A program made the position numbers and the translations under genes. A DNA stretch of 64,000 nt from Motilimonas sp. E26 (GTDB lineage Bacteria; Pseudomonadota; Gammaproteobacteria; Enterobacterales; CBDFNC01), in NCBI RefSeq assembly GCF_021278025.1, contig NZ_JAIBHJ010000011.1:1-64000 (forward strand), written 5' to 3'. The notes beneath the pieces were generated by a model. It searched no databases, was not told where the DNA came from, and was given only the letters and a program-made list of their open reading frames with translations. Below, one piece after another: positions 45,548 to 56,478 of this stretch (position 1 is the first letter of the stretch; each line of letters begins with the position of its first letter).

Positions 45548-46267
45548 TTATTGTGGTTCGATGTCACCACAAAAACGGTAGCCTTCACCATGGATAGTGG
45601 CGATGATTTCTGGCGTTTCACCATGACTTTCAAAGTGTTTACGAATACGACGGATGGTGACATCAACAGTTCTATCATGAGGCTTAAGTTCACGGCCTGT
45701 CATCTTTTTCAACAAGTCTGCGCGGGTTTGTATTTGACCCGGATGCTCAACAAAATGCAGCATCGCTCGAAATTCACTGCGAGGAAGCTTAAATACTACC
45801 CCAGCAGGGCTGACTAGAGAGCGGCTGTTTATTTGTAGTTGCCAACCGTTAAAATCGTACTGTTCAACTTGATTTGGCAATTCTTCAGCCACAGCGACGG
45901 TTTGACTACGGCTTAATAGATTACGTGCTCTGATGGTTAGCTCGCGTGGGTTGAAAGGCTTAGTGATGTAATCATCGGCACCAATTTCTAGGCCTAATAT
46001 TTTATCAACTTCGTTGTCACGCCCAGTTAAGAACATCAATGCGATATTATGTTGGTCGCGTAATTCACGCGCGAGTAATAAGCCATTTTTCCCAGGTAAA
46101 TTAATGTCCATGATCACCAAGTTCACAGAATTAGTTTTTAAGATTTGGTACATTTCATTACCATCAGTCGCTTCTAGGACGTTATAGCCCTCCGCTTCAA
46201 AAATACTTTTAAGGGTATTTCTGGTGACCAATTCATCTTCGACGATGAGAATATTGGTTGTATTCAT
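45548..46267 (-). CDS. arcA: aerobic respiration response regulator ArcA
   Basis: The 239-residue protein is near-identical in key parts to E. coli Arc[21 protein letters not shown], Asp54 in [32 protein letters not shown], and the winged helix ending [11 protein letters not shown]. Phosphorylated by ArcB, it represses aerobic respiration genes when oxygen is low. It is unlinked to arcB by some 17 kb, and divergent from the DUF3293 gene. Confidence 0.97.
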   Translation of the reverse strand: MNTTNILIVEDELVTRNTLKSIFEAEGYNVLEATDGNEMYQILKTNSVNLVIMDINLPGKNGLLLARELRDQHNIALMFLTGRDNEVDKILGLEIGADDYITKPFNPRELTIRARNLLSRSQTVAVAEELPNQVEQYDFNGWQLQINSRSLVSPAGVVFKLPRSEFRAMLHFVEHPGQIQTRADLLKKMTGRELKPHDRTVDVTIRRIRKHFESHGETPEIIATIHGEGYRFCGDIEPQ

Positions 46268-46675
46268 AATAGTTAGGCCCTAAGTTTTTTAATTACAAAT
46301 CTAGCATTCTTTCAGTTGTAAACCGAGCAAGAAATTTAAAAAGAGTGCAACATTATGTTTATAATTTTAGTGCGTTGACTCAGTTTGGATGCGCTCGACT
46401 ACGATTTAATTTTGTGTTTTTCGCGCCTAATTACCACTTGGGTGAGATTAAAATACTGCTATTTAGCCAATGTAAATCAGCCTTAAGTGCTGGTTATAGA
46501 AGGCTTGGCGGCGAATTATATCGAAATTACATTCTAATTAGTTAACAGATGTATAACAACCGATATCATAAGGTTACTGTTTTTTTTTTAATTCTGATTG
46601 ACATAAATCAAGAGTGATCTACTGAACCAAGCTTTTAACAATTTTTTTTCATTGCTCATTTAAGAGGAAATAATT
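46268..46675. other. arcA / DUF3293 intergenic region
   Basis: An AT-rich stretch of 408 bases with no credible gene. The only nameable site is the FNR-like box at 46598-46611. Confidence 0.4.
46598..46611 (+). promoter_or_regulatory. FNR-like site
   Basis: TTGACATAAATCAA differs from the FNR consensus TTGATNNNNATCAA at one base. It lies 65 bases before the TTG start of the DUF3293 gene. Confidence 0.5.
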
Positions 46676-47083
46676 TTGTCTAAATTACAACACTCTCTGT
46701 GGTTGGCTTATCAGCAGACATATTTTCAATGGTGTCAATCGAAGTTACATGCACCGCGTTTTGTTATTGTGACGGCGTATAACCCCAAGGGGATTGTTCA
46801 ACCTCGGTATGCTAATCGTTTAGCACATCAGCGATTGCTGCGCTATTTACGTATTCACCGTAAAATGTTTTCTTGCTTATCGGGCATGTCAGCTGATGGC
46901 TCATATACTGAATTGAGTGTGGCTGTCGCTTGTTCGGTTCGGGAAGGAAAATATATTGGCTGGCAATTTAAACAAAACGCAATTTATTGGATAAAAGATG
47001 ATCAACTCTTTTTAGAGTCGGTATTAATGGGGAGTGGGCTAGCCCATTTAGGGTTATTTAGTGCGCGTTGTTTAGCTAACTAA
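46676..47083 (+). CDS. DUF3293-like protein
   Basis: The 135-residue protein has FVIVTAYNPKG, an Asn in ANRLAHQRLLRYLR, and a conserved-looking C-terminal SVLMGS segment, which fits DUF3293. Start is TTG 46676 with AGAGGAAA 8-10 bases upstream; no ATG fits. The function of the family is not established. It is convergent with the outer-membrane gene, overlapping by 4 bases. Confidence 0.65.
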   Translation: MSKLQHSLWLAYQQTYFQWCQSKLHAPRFVIVTAYNPKGIVQPRYANRLAHQRLLRYLRIHRKMFSCLSGMSADGSYTELSVAVACSVREGKYIGWQFKQNAIYWIKDDQLFLESVLMGSGLAHLGLFSARCLAN

Positions 47084-47622
47084 AAGCGGTAATCTAGGCC
47101 TAAGTGCATTATCTGATGCTGCAGTTGCATTTCAACACCTGCCTTGACATCAAGGTTTTGGATCAATTCGTAGGAAGTCGCGAAGCCTAAATTAGTTTCA
47201 CTCGCACTAATGGCTGCTTTACTTGGTTTGAGTGACATTTGGGTAATGCGGCTTTCGAGCCGAAATTGCGGGGTTATGTGATAGCTAACACCTGTTGACA
47301 AGTGGTATTGAGCTTGCGAGTTTGTTTCTTTTATCTGATTACTGTCGCTAAAGCCTGCTTCCATAAATACATCAAAGTTTTGATTAATAGGCCATTTGTA
47401 ACCGCCAATCATACTAGAGCTTGTTCTCTCGATGTCGTGATCACCAAGGGGCTCTTGCTGATTTAAGAGAAAGTTAAAAGAAGGAGAAAGTCGGCTGACA
47501 TACCACTGTTGCGTTATCTCTGAACGCTCTGTCGTTGGGGATTGATGCGAATAGCTTTCTGCATAGGCCGCAGTTAAGTTGCAGATTAGATATAAAAAGC
47601 TAATTAGCGCGGCTTTTCTCAT
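47080..47622 (-). CDS. small outer-membrane beta-barrel protein
   Basis: A signal peptide with cleavage near AYAES is followed by about 155 residues with alternating hydrophobic strands and a C-terminal LGLDYRF; a final Phe is the usual signal for outer-membrane assembly. It resembles small eight-strand barrels (OmpX/OmpA-N type) in size. Function unknown. Confidence 0.65.
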   Translation of the reverse strand: MRKAALISFLYLICNLTAAYAESYSHQSPTTERSEITQQWYVSRLSPSFNFLLNQQEPLGDHDIERTSSSMIGGYKWPINQNFDVFMEAGFSDSNQIKETNSQAQYHLSTGVSYHITPQFRLESRITQMSLKPSKAAISASETNLGFATSYELIQNLDVKAGVEMQLQHQIMHLGLDYRF

Positions 47623-48159
47623 ACTTCTGGCCCTATTTTAAAACGTAATTCTATTATGGCGCGATGTAAGGAAAATGCGCTAAAAAAATTAACTTTATTT
47701 TGCTAGGTCTGTTATCAGGCTTGTGTAGTAAGACGAATGTATATTGGCTTTATCCAGTGTTCATAAAGGGTTATACCCAATCAACTTGAAGATGCTGAAA
47801 TCAAGCATCTTCAAGTTGATTGGGTATGTTTGTTGCAGTCAGCCCTTAAGTTAGCTTACGAGTTGGCCACTATCATTTACGATGTTTTTGGTCGTTTAGT
47901 GAAAGTAGCTGGGTAGGGGGGCAAATCCGTGAGCGGCTTAGGCTTTGCTTTGATACCTGTGTCGGCTTGATATCGTTGTAGCAGAGCGGGAAGGCGAATA
48001 TTTACCTTGAACTTGTTGGTAGAGATTTAGGCTGGTTAGTGTTCTTTATTTAGAGTTTATGCGGTGTTTTTTTCTATTTTCTCTTTTTTATTGGTTTTTT
48101 GTTGTTTTGTAAGTAGTCAAATTGGCTTTTATGGCTTGTCGTGTTCATAACGCTGCGAA
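47623..48159. other. gap upstream of the thr operon
   Basis: About 540 bases with no ORF I would support. It contains the palindromic MITE remnant at 47773-47827; otherwise nothing recognised. Confidence 0.4.
47773..47827. mobile_element. perfect palindrome of fused MITE ends
   Basis: A 23-bp arm starting ATACCCAATCAACTTG is followed by a 9-base loop (TGAAATCAA) and the exact complement. The arms match the two ends of the element at 11018-11286. It is best read as a MITE stripped to its terminal repeats. Confidence 0.7.
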
Positions 48160-48188
48160 TTGACAAACTAGGTAAAGTTAGGTATTAG
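48160..48188 (+). promoter_or_regulatory. predicted thr operon promoter
   Basis: TTGACA (48160-48165) and TATTAG (48183-48188) lie 17 bases apart, 28 bases before the leader ATG. Confidence 0.6.
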
Positions 48189-48216
48189 TGTAGCCATTAT
48201 TTTATAAGGTTGCTTT

Positions 48217-48285
48217 ATGCTAGTTAATCTAACAACTACCACCATTATTACCACCAGCACAGTTATTGTCGCTGGGGCGGGCTAA
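48217..48285 (+). CDS. thrL: thr operon leader peptide
   Basis: ATG 48217 to TAA 48283-48285 encodes 22 residues with seven Thr and three Ile (LTTTTIITTSTVIV) and ends in GAG as in E. coli ThrL. Ribosome stalling at the Thr and Ile codons should set the fold of the following attenuator. AAGG lies about 9 bases upstream. Confidence 0.9.
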   Translation: MLVNLTTTTIITTSTVIVAGAG

Positions 48286-48345
48286 TGGATAAGCAATAGC
48301 AAAATTCTATAAGCCCGCTCAAACGAAGCGGGCTTTTTCATTTTT
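48274..48345 (+). promoter_or_regulatory. thr attenuator with antiterminator
   Basis: AAGCCCGC (48311-48318) and GCGGGCTT (48328-48335) form the terminator, followed by TTTCATTTTT. The end of the leader ORF also reads GCGGGCT (48277-48284 region) and can pair with the same AGCCCGC, giving the competing antiterminator. Starvation for Thr or Ile should favour readthrough into thrA. Confidence 0.85.
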
Positions 48346-48361
48346 ATCAGGGAGAGGTACG

Positions 48362-50824
48362 ATGCGCGTACTTAAGTTTGGCGGCACATCTTTAGCCAAT
48401 GCAGAGCGATTTAATCGCGCTGCCGATATCGTGGTAAGTAATCAGCAGCAGTCACAAGTCGCTTTAGTTTTATCTGCACCAGCGGGTGTCACCAACAACC
48501 TAGTTGAAGTGGTGGCGCAAACTAGCCAAGGGAAAAATGCCGAACATCATGTGGCAGCCATTAAAACCATCTTTACTGACCTGATCATAGGCCTTTCTAA
48601 GCTTTACCCTGATTTCAGACATAATGCGCTGTTAAACCAAACCGATGAGGTATTGGCTAAAGTAAGCAAGCTGTTACAAGGTGTGAGCTTGCTTGAGCAG
48701 TGCCCAGATAACATTGAAGCGCGAATTTTATCCCAAGGTGAAGTGCTTAGTATCGCTTGCATGGCGGAGTTACTTAAAGCCAAAGGTGAAGTGGTTGAAA
48801 TAATTGTGCCGCAAGAGAAGTTAATTTCTTATCGTGGCGGCTATGTCGAAGCGATGGTTGATATTGCCGCTTCAAAGGCGCGTTTCGCTGCAGAGGTGAT
48901 TATCCCTGAGGCAGTTTATTTAATGCCTGGCTTTACGGCAGGTAACGAAGCGGGTGAAACCTTAGTATTAGGCCGAAATGGCTCTGATTATTCCGCTGCT
49001 GTGCTAGCGGCGTGTTTAGATGCTGAATGCTGTGAAATATGGACCGATGTGGATGGCGTTTACAGCTGCGATCCGCGTCTAGTAAAAGATGCGACTTTAC
49101 TTGATTCATTAAGTTACGCCGAGGCGATGGAGCTGTCGTACTTTGGTGCTAAGGTACTGCACCCGAAAACCATCGCACCTATCTCACAACATCACATTCC
49201 TTGTTTGATCAAAAACACCAATAATCCTCAAGCACCGGGCACGTTAATCAGCGGTGAGCCAGGTGATGCGAAAATGGAAGTGAAAGCCATTTCAGATCTT
49301 AAGGGCATGACCATGTTAAGTGTGTCTGGTCCTGGGATGAAAGGCATGGTGGGGATCGCTGGTCGCATTTTCTCAGCGGTATCACGTGCTGGTGTTTCTA
49401 TTGTCTTAATCACTCAATCTTCGTCTGAATACAGCGTTAGTTTTTGTATTCATAGCTATGAAGCACAGTTGGCCGTTTCAGCGATAGAGCAAGAGTTTGA
49501 ACTAGAGCTAGCCAATCAATTAATTGAGCCGATTGATCAAAAGCATAACTTGGCGATTATCTCACTGATTGGCGATGGCATGAAAACATCCCTTGGTGTT
49601 GCTGCGCGTTTCTTTAACGCGTTGGCTGAACCGTCGGTAAATATTATTGCGATTGCACAAGGATCATCAGAGCGCTCTATTTCTGCTGTTATCCCTGAAA
49701 ATAAAGTTAATGAGGCAATTAAATCTTGTCATCACAACTTCTTTGGCAGCCAGCAGTTTATTGACGTATTCCTCGTGGGCTGTGGTGGTGTTGGTGGTGC
49801 GTTTGTCGACCAAATCCATCGCCAAACAGAGCAGCTAGCGAATAAAAATATTACTATGCGTGTTTGTGGTATCGCTAATCGTAGCGCAATGATCGCTAAT
49901 CCAGATGGCATTGATTTAACTAATTGGCGTGATCAGCTTAAAGACGCGACTGAGCCCTTTTCGCTAAAGCGTGCCCATCAACTGGTTGAAGCTTCACATA
50001 TCATTAACCCTGTGCTAGTAGACTGTACCAGTGATGACAAAATTGCTGACGATTACGTTAACTTTTTGGGCGCGGGTTTCCATGTGGTTGCCGCTAACAA
50101 AAAAGCCAACACTGGCAGCATGGATTACTACCGCCAGCTGCGCCTTACTGCCTTATCGACTCGTCGTAAATTTCTTTATGAAACGAACGTGGGGGCAGGC
50201 TTACCCGTCATTGAAAATTTACAAAACCTTTTAAATGCTGGCGACCAGCTGATGACGTTTAATGGTATTCTATCTGGTTCATTGTCATACATCTTTGGTA
50301 AGTTAGATGAAGGAATGGCGTTTTCAGAGGTGACTAAAATTGCGCGTGAGAATGGCTTTACTGAACCTGACCCACGCGATGATTTAAGTGGTGTTGACGT
50401 GGCGCGTAAACTGCTAATTTTGGCTCGCGAAGCTGGCATGGAGTTGTCATTAAGTGATGTTGAAATTGAAGCTGCATTGCCGCCAGGCTTTGATGACAGC
50501 GGTACCATTGAAGAGTTTATGGAGCGCTTACCGCAAGCGGACGAATACTTTGCCAAGCGTGCAAAGGATGCCGCAGACAAAGGTCAAGTATTGCGCTACG
50601 CGGGAACTATCGAAGATGGTCACTGCCGAGTGTCAATTATCGCATGTGATGAATCTGACCCACTGAATAAGGTAAAAGATGGCGAAAACGCTCTTGCGCT
50701 ATATAGCCAATACTACCAGCCAATCCCTATGGTATTAAGAGGTTATGGCGCTGGCACGGAAGTGACAGCGGCAGGTGTGTTCGCTGATGTATTAAGAACA
50801 CTCAATTGGAAGCAGGAAGTTTAA
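48362..50824 (+). CDS. thrA: bifunctional aspartokinase I / homoserine dehydrogenase I
   Basis: The 820-residue fusion has an aspartokinase domain from [20 protein letters not shown] regulatory repeats ([27 protein letters not shown] segment), and a homoserine dehydrogenase domain from [12 protein letters not shown] (about 465) with [10 protein letters not shown] and [12 protein letters not shown]. It catalyses the first and third steps from aspartate to threonine and is normally feedback-inhibited by threonine. It is the first gene of thrABC after the attenuator. Confidence 0.97.
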   Translation: MRVLKFGGTSLANAERFNRAADIVVSNQQQSQVALVLSAPAGVTNNLVEVVAQTSQGKNAEHHVAAIKTIFTDLIIGLSKLYPDFRHNALLNQTDEVLAKVSKLLQGVSLLEQCPDNIEARILSQGEVLSIACMAELLKAKGEVVEIIVPQEKLISYRGGYVEAMVDIAASKARFAAEVIIPEAVYLMPGFTAGNEAGETLVLGRNGSDYSAAVLAACLDAECCEIWTDVDGVYSCDPRLVKDATLLDSLSYAEAMELSYFGAKVLHPKTIAPISQHHIPCLIKNTNNPQAPGTLISGEPGDAKMEVKAISDLKGMTMLSVSGPGMKGMVGIAGRIFSAVSRAGVSIVLITQSSSEYSVSFCIHSYEAQLAVSAIEQEFELELANQLIEPIDQKHNLAIISLIGDGMKTSLGVAARFFNALAEPSVNIIAIAQGSSERSISAVIPENKVNEAIKSCHHNFFGSQQFIDVFLVGCGGVGGAFVDQIHRQTEQLANKNITMRVCGIANRSAMIANPDGIDLTNWRDQLKDATEPFSLKRAHQLVEASHIINPVLVDCTSDDKIADDYVNFLGAGFHVVAANKKANTGSMDYYRQLRLTALSTRRKFLYETNVGAGLPVIENLQNLLNAGDQLMTFNGILSGSLSYIFGKLDEGMAFSEVTKIARENGFTEPDPRDDLSGVDVARKLLILAREAGMELSLSDVEIEAALPPGFDDSGTIEEFMERLPQADEYFAKRAKDAADKGQVLRYAGTIEDGHCRVSIIACDESDPLNKVKDGENALALYSQYYQPIPMVLRGYGAGTEVTAAGVFADVLRTLNWKQEV

Positions 50825-50867
50825 CCATGATTCCAGCAGTAAAACGATTAATTTGGAGAATAGGATC

Positions 50868-51824
50868 ATGAGTCTTGTTGCTTACGCCCCCGCTTCTACG
50901 GCTAACGTGAGTGTTGGGTTTGATGTTTTAGGTGGCGCGTTAGCGCCAATTGATGGCTCACTGTTGGGCGATCGGGTGTTAATTGAAAAGGGCACTGACG
51001 ATTACAATTTAACTTGCAGTGGTCGCTTTGCTCACAAGTTGCCTGCTGACGGCAAGAGCAACATTGTTTATCAGTGTTATTTAGGTTACAAAGCGGCGCT
51101 GTCAGAAAAAGGTATAACTTGCCTACCGGTTGCAATGGAACTAGAAAAAAACCTGCCGGTGGGCAGTGGCTTAGGCTCTAGTGCTAGCTCGATTGTTGCC
51201 GCATTGGAAGCCCTTAATGCTTTACATGATTACCCATTAGCTGAGATGGAAATGCTGGCGTTAATGGGCAAGCTTGAAGGTGAAATAAGTGGCAGTGTGC
51301 ATTACGACAACGTCGCACCTTGTTACTTAGGCGGGATGCAATTAATGCTTGAGCAAGGTGCATTAATTAGCCAAGCTATCCCGAGCTTTAAAGAGTGGTA
51401 TTGGGTAGTGGCTTACCCTGGCATCACTGTGTCGACGTCGGCTGCTCGTGCTATTTTACCGGCGCAATATCGTCGCAGCGATGTATTAGCCTATGGTCGT
51501 CACTTAGCGGGTTTTGTGCATGCCAGTTATACCAACCAGCCTGACTTGGCAGCAGGCATGCTCAAAGATGTGATTGCTGAACCTTATCGTCAGCAATTGA
51601 TTCCCGGCTTTAAAGAAGTACGTAAATACGCTAAACAAAGCGGTGCGTTAGCGACAGGCATTTCAGGCTCAGGCCCTACGGTGTTTGTGGTGATGAAAGA
51701 ATTAGACCAAGCACAACGTTTAAAAAGCTGGTTAGAAGAGCACTTCATTCAAAATGAAGACGGATTTTGTCATATTTGTCACCTCGATGAAGAAGGTGCA
51801 AGAGTTGTAGGAACGCAGTTATGA
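50868..51824 (+). CDS. thrB: homoserine kinase
   Basis: The GHMP kinase of 318 residues has [19 protein letters not shown], the ATP loop [13 protein letters not shown] and [10 protein letters not shown] near the C-terminus. It phosphorylates homoserine. ATG 50868 has GGAG and AGGA upstream; the frame is open a little further from 50853. The stop overlaps the thrC start (ATGA). Confidence 0.97.
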   Translation: MSLVAYAPASTANVSVGFDVLGGALAPIDGSLLGDRVLIEKGTDDYNLTCSGRFAHKLPADGKSNIVYQCYLGYKAALSEKGITCLPVAMELEKNLPVGSGLGSSASSIVAALEALNALHDYPLAEMEMLALMGKLEGEISGSVHYDNVAPCYLGGMQLMLEQGALISQAIPSFKEWYWVVAYPGITVSTSAARAILPAQYRRSDVLAYGRHLAGFVHASYTNQPDLAAGMLKDVIAEPYRQQLIPGFKEVRKYAKQSGALATGISGSGPTVFVVMKELDQAQRLKSWLEEHFIQNEDGFCHICHLDEEGARVVGTQL

Positions 51825-53098
51825 ACTTATACAATATCAAAGAAAACAGCGAGCAAGTGAGCTTTCAACAGGCTGTTAAACAAGGTTTAGGTAAAAACCA
51901 AGGGTTGTTTTTCCCTGACACTATCGAGCCGTTGGCAGATGTGGATGCGTTACTAAAACAAGATCTTGTTACTCGCAGTAGCGCCATTTTACATCACTTG
52001 ATAGGTGATGAACTCAGTGCTGAAGATGTGTCTGATATGGTGAGTAAAGCATTCCAGTTTGGCGCGCCAATTAAACAAGTTAGCGATGATATCTACGCCC
52101 TTGAGCTATTTCATGGCCCAACTTTAGCATTTAAAGACTTTGGCGGCCGTTTTATGGCGCAATGTTTGGCTAAATTTGGTGGCGATAAAGCGATCACTAT
52201 TCTAACGGCTACGTCAGGTGATACCGGGGCCGCGGTAGCCCACGCATTTTATGGCCTAGAGAACATCAAGGTGGTGATTTTATATCCGAAAGGCAAAATT
52301 AGCCCACTGCAAGAAAAGCTGTTTTGTACCTTAGGTGGCAATATTACTACCGTTGCGATTGAAGATGATTTTGATGCCTGTCAGGCCATGGTTAAGAACG
52401 CATTTGATGATCAAGAGTTAAAACAAGCCATTGGTCTGAATTCAGCTAACTCTATTAATATTAGCCGTTTACTTGCGCAGATTTGTTACTATTTTGAAGC
52501 GTTTTCACAACTACCCGCTGATAAGCGTGACAATGTTGTGGTGTCGGTACCAAGTGGTAACTTTGGTAACCTTACGGCAGGTTTATTGGCGCAAGCGTTA
52601 GGTTTACCAATTAAGCGTTTTATTGCTGCGACTAATGAAAATGATACCGTGCCACGTTACCTGCAAGACGGTAATTGGGCGCCGAAGAAAACAGTTGCCA
52701 CACTTTCTAATGCGATGGATGTCAGTCAACCAAATAACTGGCCGCGTATCGAAGAGCTGTTTAAGGTAAAAGGTAAGTCGTTATCTGAACTAGGTAAAGG
52801 CATGCTAACTGACGCTGAAACAGAAGTGGCTTTAAAAGGATTAGACGCTGCGGGCTACTTATGTGAGCCACATGGTGCAATCGCCTATGATCAACTGACT
52901 AAGCAGTTACAAGCAGGGGAGACCGGTATTTTCTTATGTACTGCACATCCTGCTAAGTTTAAAGAAAGTGTTGAGTCCATCTTAGGTAAAGATATTGGTT
53001 TGCCAAAAGAGCTAGCTGATCGCGCCGATCTTGAGCTGTTATCAAAAGAGATGCCGGCTGATTTTGCACAATTGCGCGAACTATTAATGAATAACTAA
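51821..53098 (+). CDS. thrC: threonine synthase
   Basis: The PLP enzyme of 425 residues has the Lys segment [29 protein letters not shown], and [13 protein letters not shown]. It converts O-phosphohomoserine to threonine. Start ATG 51821 overlaps thrB, so the three genes are one translational unit. A terminator follows at 53121. Confidence 0.97.
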   Translation: MNLYNIKENSEQVSFQQAVKQGLGKNQGLFFPDTIEPLADVDALLKQDLVTRSSAILHHLIGDELSAEDVSDMVSKAFQFGAPIKQVSDDIYALELFHGPTLAFKDFGGRFMAQCLAKFGGDKAITILTATSGDTGAAVAHAFYGLENIKVVILYPKGKISPLQEKLFCTLGGNITTVAIEDDFDACQAMVKNAFDDQELKQAIGLNSANSINISRLLAQICYYFEAFSQLPADKRDNVVVSVPSGNFGNLTAGLLAQALGLPIKRFIAATNENDTVPRYLQDGNWAPKKTVATLSNAMDVSQPNNWPRIEELFKVKGKSLSELGKGMLTDAETEVALKGLDAAGYLCEPHGAIAYDQLTKQLQAGETGIFLCTAHPAKFKESVESILGKDIGLPKELADRADLELLSKEMPADFAQLRELLMNN

Positions 53099-53120
53099 GA
53101 CACCACAGGTTTAATGACTA

Positions 53121-53146
53121 CTAAAGGGGGCTTTTGCCCCTTTTTT
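53121..53146 (+). terminator. thr operon terminator
   Basis: GGGGC and GCCCC pair around TTTT, followed by T6. Confidence 0.85.
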
Positions 53147-53339
53147 GCTCTTGGCTACCTACCATGGCATGTTGTCACTGGTGCCTATTTCTGGTTAACG
53201 TAGTTTTGGGCACACCTCTAGTGATCTCGCGGCCAAACAGTACTTGCGCCACATACCACAAACTCTCGCTAAACAAGCTCCTTGAAGTTGCTGGGGTATA
53301 TGCCTATCATGGGCAACTTTTTCAACAGCAGGTCATCAT

Positions 53340-54209
53340 ATGAGTAAAGTATTAACCGATTTGCTCTCTCAACTTCAGCTTGAGCGCATTGAAAACACAC
53401 TATACCGTGGCCAGAGCCAAGACTTAGGGTTTGGTGCCGTGTTTGGTGGTCAGGTACTGGGACAAGCCTTGTCTGCTGCGAAAGAAACAGTAGAAGAGCA
53501 ACGCAAAGTACATTCACTACATTGTTATTTTTTGCTGGCGGGCGATGTTAATCAACCGATAGTTTATGATGTAGAAGCGATTCGAGATGGCGGTACTATT
53601 TCCACTCGCCGGATCAAAGCGATTCAGAATGGCAAAGATATTTTCTACATGACGGCCTCTTTTAAAGTGCCCGAGCGCGGCTTTGAACATCAAGATAAAA
53701 TGCCTGATGTACCGGCCCCAGAGGAACTTGAATCAGAGCAAGATTATGCGTTGAAACACCGTGATTTACTTCCTGAGTATATACGTGAAAAATTTATTTG
53801 CGATCGGCCAATTGAAATTCGTCCCGTAAAAATGGTTAACCCTCTGGCTCCTGAAGTATCTGAGCCTAAGCGTGCGGTATGGATGAAAGCCAGAGGTGCG
53901 ATGCCCGACGACTTGCGGGTACATCAATATTTATTGGCTTATGCATCAGACTTTAACTTTTTACCGACAGCCCTATACCCCCATGGTGAATCTTTCTTTT
54001 CGCCGCATATGCAAGTGGTTACTATCGATCATTCGATGTGGTTTCATCATGAGTTTCGTTTTGATGAATGGCTACTTTATGAAATTGATAGTCAAGCCGC
54101 AGCGGGTGGGACCGGTTTAGTGCGAGGGAAAATTTTTAATCGCGATGGGCTGTTAGTCGCGTCAACCATTCAAGAAGGGCTAATTAGAAAAAGACCTGAG
54201 AAAAAATAA
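53340..54209 (+). CDS. tesB: acyl-CoA thioesterase II
   Basis: The 289-residue double hot-dog protein has [36 protein letters not shown] and later [15 protein letters not shown], with the Asp-Thr-Gln catalytic set of TesB expected at Asp in IDHSMW and Gln in the last helix. It hydrolyses acyl-CoA of medium to long chain. CAGGT precedes ATG 53340. Stands alone. Confidence 0.93.
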   Translation: MSKVLTDLLSQLQLERIENTLYRGQSQDLGFGAVFGGQVLGQALSAAKETVEEQRKVHSLHCYFLLAGDVNQPIVYDVEAIRDGGTISTRRIKAIQNGKDIFYMTASFKVPERGFEHQDKMPDVPAPEELESEQDYALKHRDLLPEYIREKFICDRPIEIRPVKMVNPLAPEVSEPKRAVWMKARGAMPDDLRVHQYLLAYASDFNFLPTALYPHGESFFSPHMQVVTIDHSMWFHHEFRFDEWLLYEIDSQAAAGGTGLVRGKIFNRDGLLVASTIQEGLIRKRPEKK

Positions 54210-54229
54210 TCGTCTTAGTCTTAAGATGG

Positions 54230-54255
54230 AAAAGGGCGCACTGCGCCCTTTTTAT
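54230..54255 (+). terminator. tesB terminator
   Basis: AAAGGGCGCA and TGCGCCCTTT form a stem, followed by TTATTT. It also faces grcA and may act in both directions. Confidence 0.85.
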
Positions 54256-54295
54256 TTCTACGCTCCATGGCTAAATGGAGACTGAAACCCAAAAA

Positions 54296-54682
54296 TTATA
54301 GGCTTTCAGTGAAAGTACGCGTGATCACATCACGTTGCTGCTCTTTTGTTAACGAGTTAAAACGTACAGCATAGCCTGACACGCGAATGGTCAGTTGTGG
54401 GTATTTTTCTGGATGCGCTATCGCATCTTCCAGCGTTTCACGCTTTAACACGTTCACGTTTAGGTGTTGGCCACCTTCTTGTAGCGGGGCTACCTGCACT
54501 GGTACTTCTTTGTATTCGATATCACCCAAATCATTTAACGCAACAACTTGGTCCTCTGCGTAAGCATTGTCTTTTACACAAAGGCAACGTGCTTCTTGCT
54601 TTGCTTCATCTAACAACCAAAATGAGTTAATTAAAGAGGCATTATTTGCTTTAGTAATTTGCACACCAACTGTCATGGTCAA
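54296..54682 (-). CDS. grcA: autonomous glycyl radical cofactor
   Basis: The 128-residue protein matches GrcA (YfiD): [38 protein letters not shown], and the glycyl radical segment [15 protein letters not shown]. It replaces the damaged C-terminus of pyruvate formate-lyase under oxidative exposure. The second Met (54676) is an alternative start. Two perfect FNR boxes lie upstream. Confidence 0.96.
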   Translation of the reverse strand: MTMTVGVQITKANNASLINSFWLLDEAKQEARCLCVKDNAYAEDQVVALNDLGDIEYKEVPVQVAPLQEGGQHLNVNVLKRETLEDAIAHPEKYPQLTIRVSGYAVRFNSLTKEQQRDVITRTFTESL

Positions 54683-54783
54683 GCTCCATTTAAGATAGAA
54701 GTAATGAAATAAAATAACAAAAATGAAATATAAGTACTTTTATTTCCTGGTTAATCTATGAACTATTATAGGCAGCTCCCAGC

Positions 54784-54797
54784 TTGATGTAAATCAA
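54784..54797 (-). promoter_or_regulatory. FNR box upstream of grcA, proximal
   Basis: TTGATGTAAATCAA is a perfect match to TTGATNNNNATCAA, about 100 bases before the grcA start. Confidence 0.85.
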
Positions 54798-54835
54798 TTT
54801 AATACCCCCAAAGTGGTATTTTTGCTTTTAGTTCT

Positions 54836-54849
54836 TTGATCTTAATCAA
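54836..54849 (-). promoter_or_regulatory. FNR box upstream of grcA, distal
   Basis: TTGATCTTAATCAA is a second perfect match, 52 bases from the first (about five helical turns). Confidence 0.85.
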
Positions 54850-55041
54850 TGAAATATCGATTATAGGGATTGTGGGCGTGATATGCAGATACGTGAGCCT
54901 TAAATCTTTATTTGTTGTTAATTTACGTATTTTAGTTACAGTTTTAAGGCGCGGTTTCTAGCGGCTATAAACGGTGTTATTCTAGCTTCATGACTTATTA
55001 TCAGCTAACTGAGTAGGTTAGCTAACTAAAAGGAAGCACTC

Positions 55042-55719
55042 ATGACGCAGCATAAAACGTGGGCGGAAGTAATAGGTGTAGAAAAAGAACAAGTTTACTT
55101 TCAGCAAATAATGTCCTTTGTTAAAGCTGAGCGTGATTCAGGAAAAGTTGTTTATCCCCCCCAGCATGAGGTGTTTAATGCGTTCAAACTAACTGAACTG
55201 TCTGATGTTAAAGTTGTTATTATTGGTCAAGATCCTTACCACGGGCCTAACCAAGCCCATGGTTTGTGTTTCTCGGTCTTACCTGGTATCAAAACACCAC
55301 CATCATTAGTCAATATTTACAAAGAGCTACAAAATGATATACCGGGTTTTGTTATTCCAAGTCATGGCTTTTTACAAAGTTGGGCCGAACAAGGCGTGCT
55401 GTTGCTGAATACCGTGTTGACCGTTGAGGCGGGTAAAGCCCATAGCCATGCTAAATGTGGTTGGGAGCAATTTACCGATAAGGTAATAGAGCAAGTTAAT
55501 CTACATTGTGACGGTGTGGTCTTTCTGCTGTGGGGGGCTCATGCGCAAAAAAAAGGTGCAATGATCAATCATGAGCGTCATCACGTGCTAAAAGCAGCAC
55601 ACCCTTCGCCATTATCTGCTCATCGAGGGTTTTTCGGATGCGGCCATTTTTCGGTGACTAACGAACGATTGAAGCAGCAAGGTCTAGCGCCAATTGATTG
55701 GCAACCTGAATTACCTTAA
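55042..55719 (+). CDS. ung: uracil-DNA glycosylase
   Basis: The family 1 glycosylase of 225 residues has [22 protein letters not shown] with the catalytic Asp, [17 protein letters not shown] and [17 protein letters not shown]. It removes uracil from DNA. AAGGAAG precedes ATG 55042. Neighbouring grcA is divergent. Confidence 0.97.
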   Translation: MTQHKTWAEVIGVEKEQVYFQQIMSFVKAERDSGKVVYPPQHEVFNAFKLTELSDVKVVIIGQDPYHGPNQAHGLCFSVLPGIKTPPSLVNIYKELQNDIPGFVIPSHGFLQSWAEQGVLLLNTVLTVEAGKAHSHAKCGWEQFTDKVIEQVNLHCDGVVFLLWGAHAQKKGAMINHERHHVLKAAHPSPLSAHRGFFGCGHFSVTNERLKQQGLAPIDWQPELP

Positions 55720-55866
55720 TAATTTGGCGATATAATATTAATCGACTAATATCATAAGGTTATTTGTATTTTTTTAGTAACAGTTAGCTGTAATGCTCTA
55801 CATCAAATTATTTTTCCCAAGCCCTTGATAGAGTGGATTTTCAAGGATAAGCATAAGGATGCAGTC

Positions 55867-56403
55867 GTGTTAAGTATCATACATAACGATCATAAAAATA
55901 TTGCCAAGTTGCTCAACGTGCTAACAGATAAGCTCAGTAGGATTAAGCTTGAGGATGAAGTGGACTACCGCTTAGTGAGAGATATTGTTTCTTATTTACA
56001 AACTTATTCAGGGAAGTTTCATCATCCTCTCGAAGACAGTATTTACGAATACTACCTTAAATATCGGGTTGTCGATGACAGCGTAGCTAACCGTTTACAT
56101 GATGAACACCAGAACTTAGAAATGATTAGTGCTGAACTAAAAGAGATGATAGACAGCATTTTACTTGATGCGATTGTGTCTCGTGATGACATCATCGAAA
56201 AATTACAACAATTTGTTAATTTACAAAAAGCCCACCTTGATTATGAAGAGGTTGAGATTTTACCTGCGATTAAAGCTAGCTTAAGTGCGGATGATTGGCG
56301 TCACCTTGAGCAAAACTGGCATCATGATCCGCAAGATGACCCGCTATTTGGCCGCACTGTTGCTGATCAATATAAATCGTTAGCAAAACGCTTAAATTTA
56401 TAA
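55867..56403 (+). CDS. hemerythrin-domain protein
   Basis: The 178-residue protein has His/Glu/Asp positions of a four-helix hemerythrin: HNDHKN, FHHPLEDSIYEY, LHDEHQNLE, and HLDYEEVEILP, so a diiron site is likely. It may sense or store oxygen, nitric oxide or iron. GTG 55867 has AAGGA seven bases upstream and starts at MLSIIHNDH; the frame is open from TTG 55825 but without a binding site. A terminator follows at 56427. Confidence 0.85.
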   Translation: MLSIIHNDHKNIAKLLNVLTDKLSRIKLEDEVDYRLVRDIVSYLQTYSGKFHHPLEDSIYEYYLKYRVVDDSVANRLHDEHQNLEMISAELKEMIDSILLDAIVSRDDIIEKLQQFVNLQKAHLDYEEVEILPAIKASLSADDWRHLEQNWHHDPQDDPLFGRTVADQYKSLAKRLNL

Positions 56404-56425
56404 CCGATCCTACGCTTTGTGTATA

Positions 56426-56453
56426 AAAATCCAAGCCTTGGCTTGGATTTTTG
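56426..56453 (+). terminator. terminator of the hemerythrin gene
   Basis: AATCCAAGCC and GGCTTGGATT pair at 56428-56449, followed by TTT. Confidence 0.85.
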
Positions 56454-56478
56454 GTTTTAAGCGTGCCACTTAAGGCTA

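Noticed and set aside
46345..46545. 66-codon frame between arcA and the DUF3293 gene
   Set aside because: No ribosome site and no protein-like pattern; AT-rich promoter DNA.
53280..53305. solo end of the MITE upstream of tesB
   Set aside because: CTTGAAGTTGCTGGGGTAT resembles the ATACCC ends, but with too many changes and no partner.
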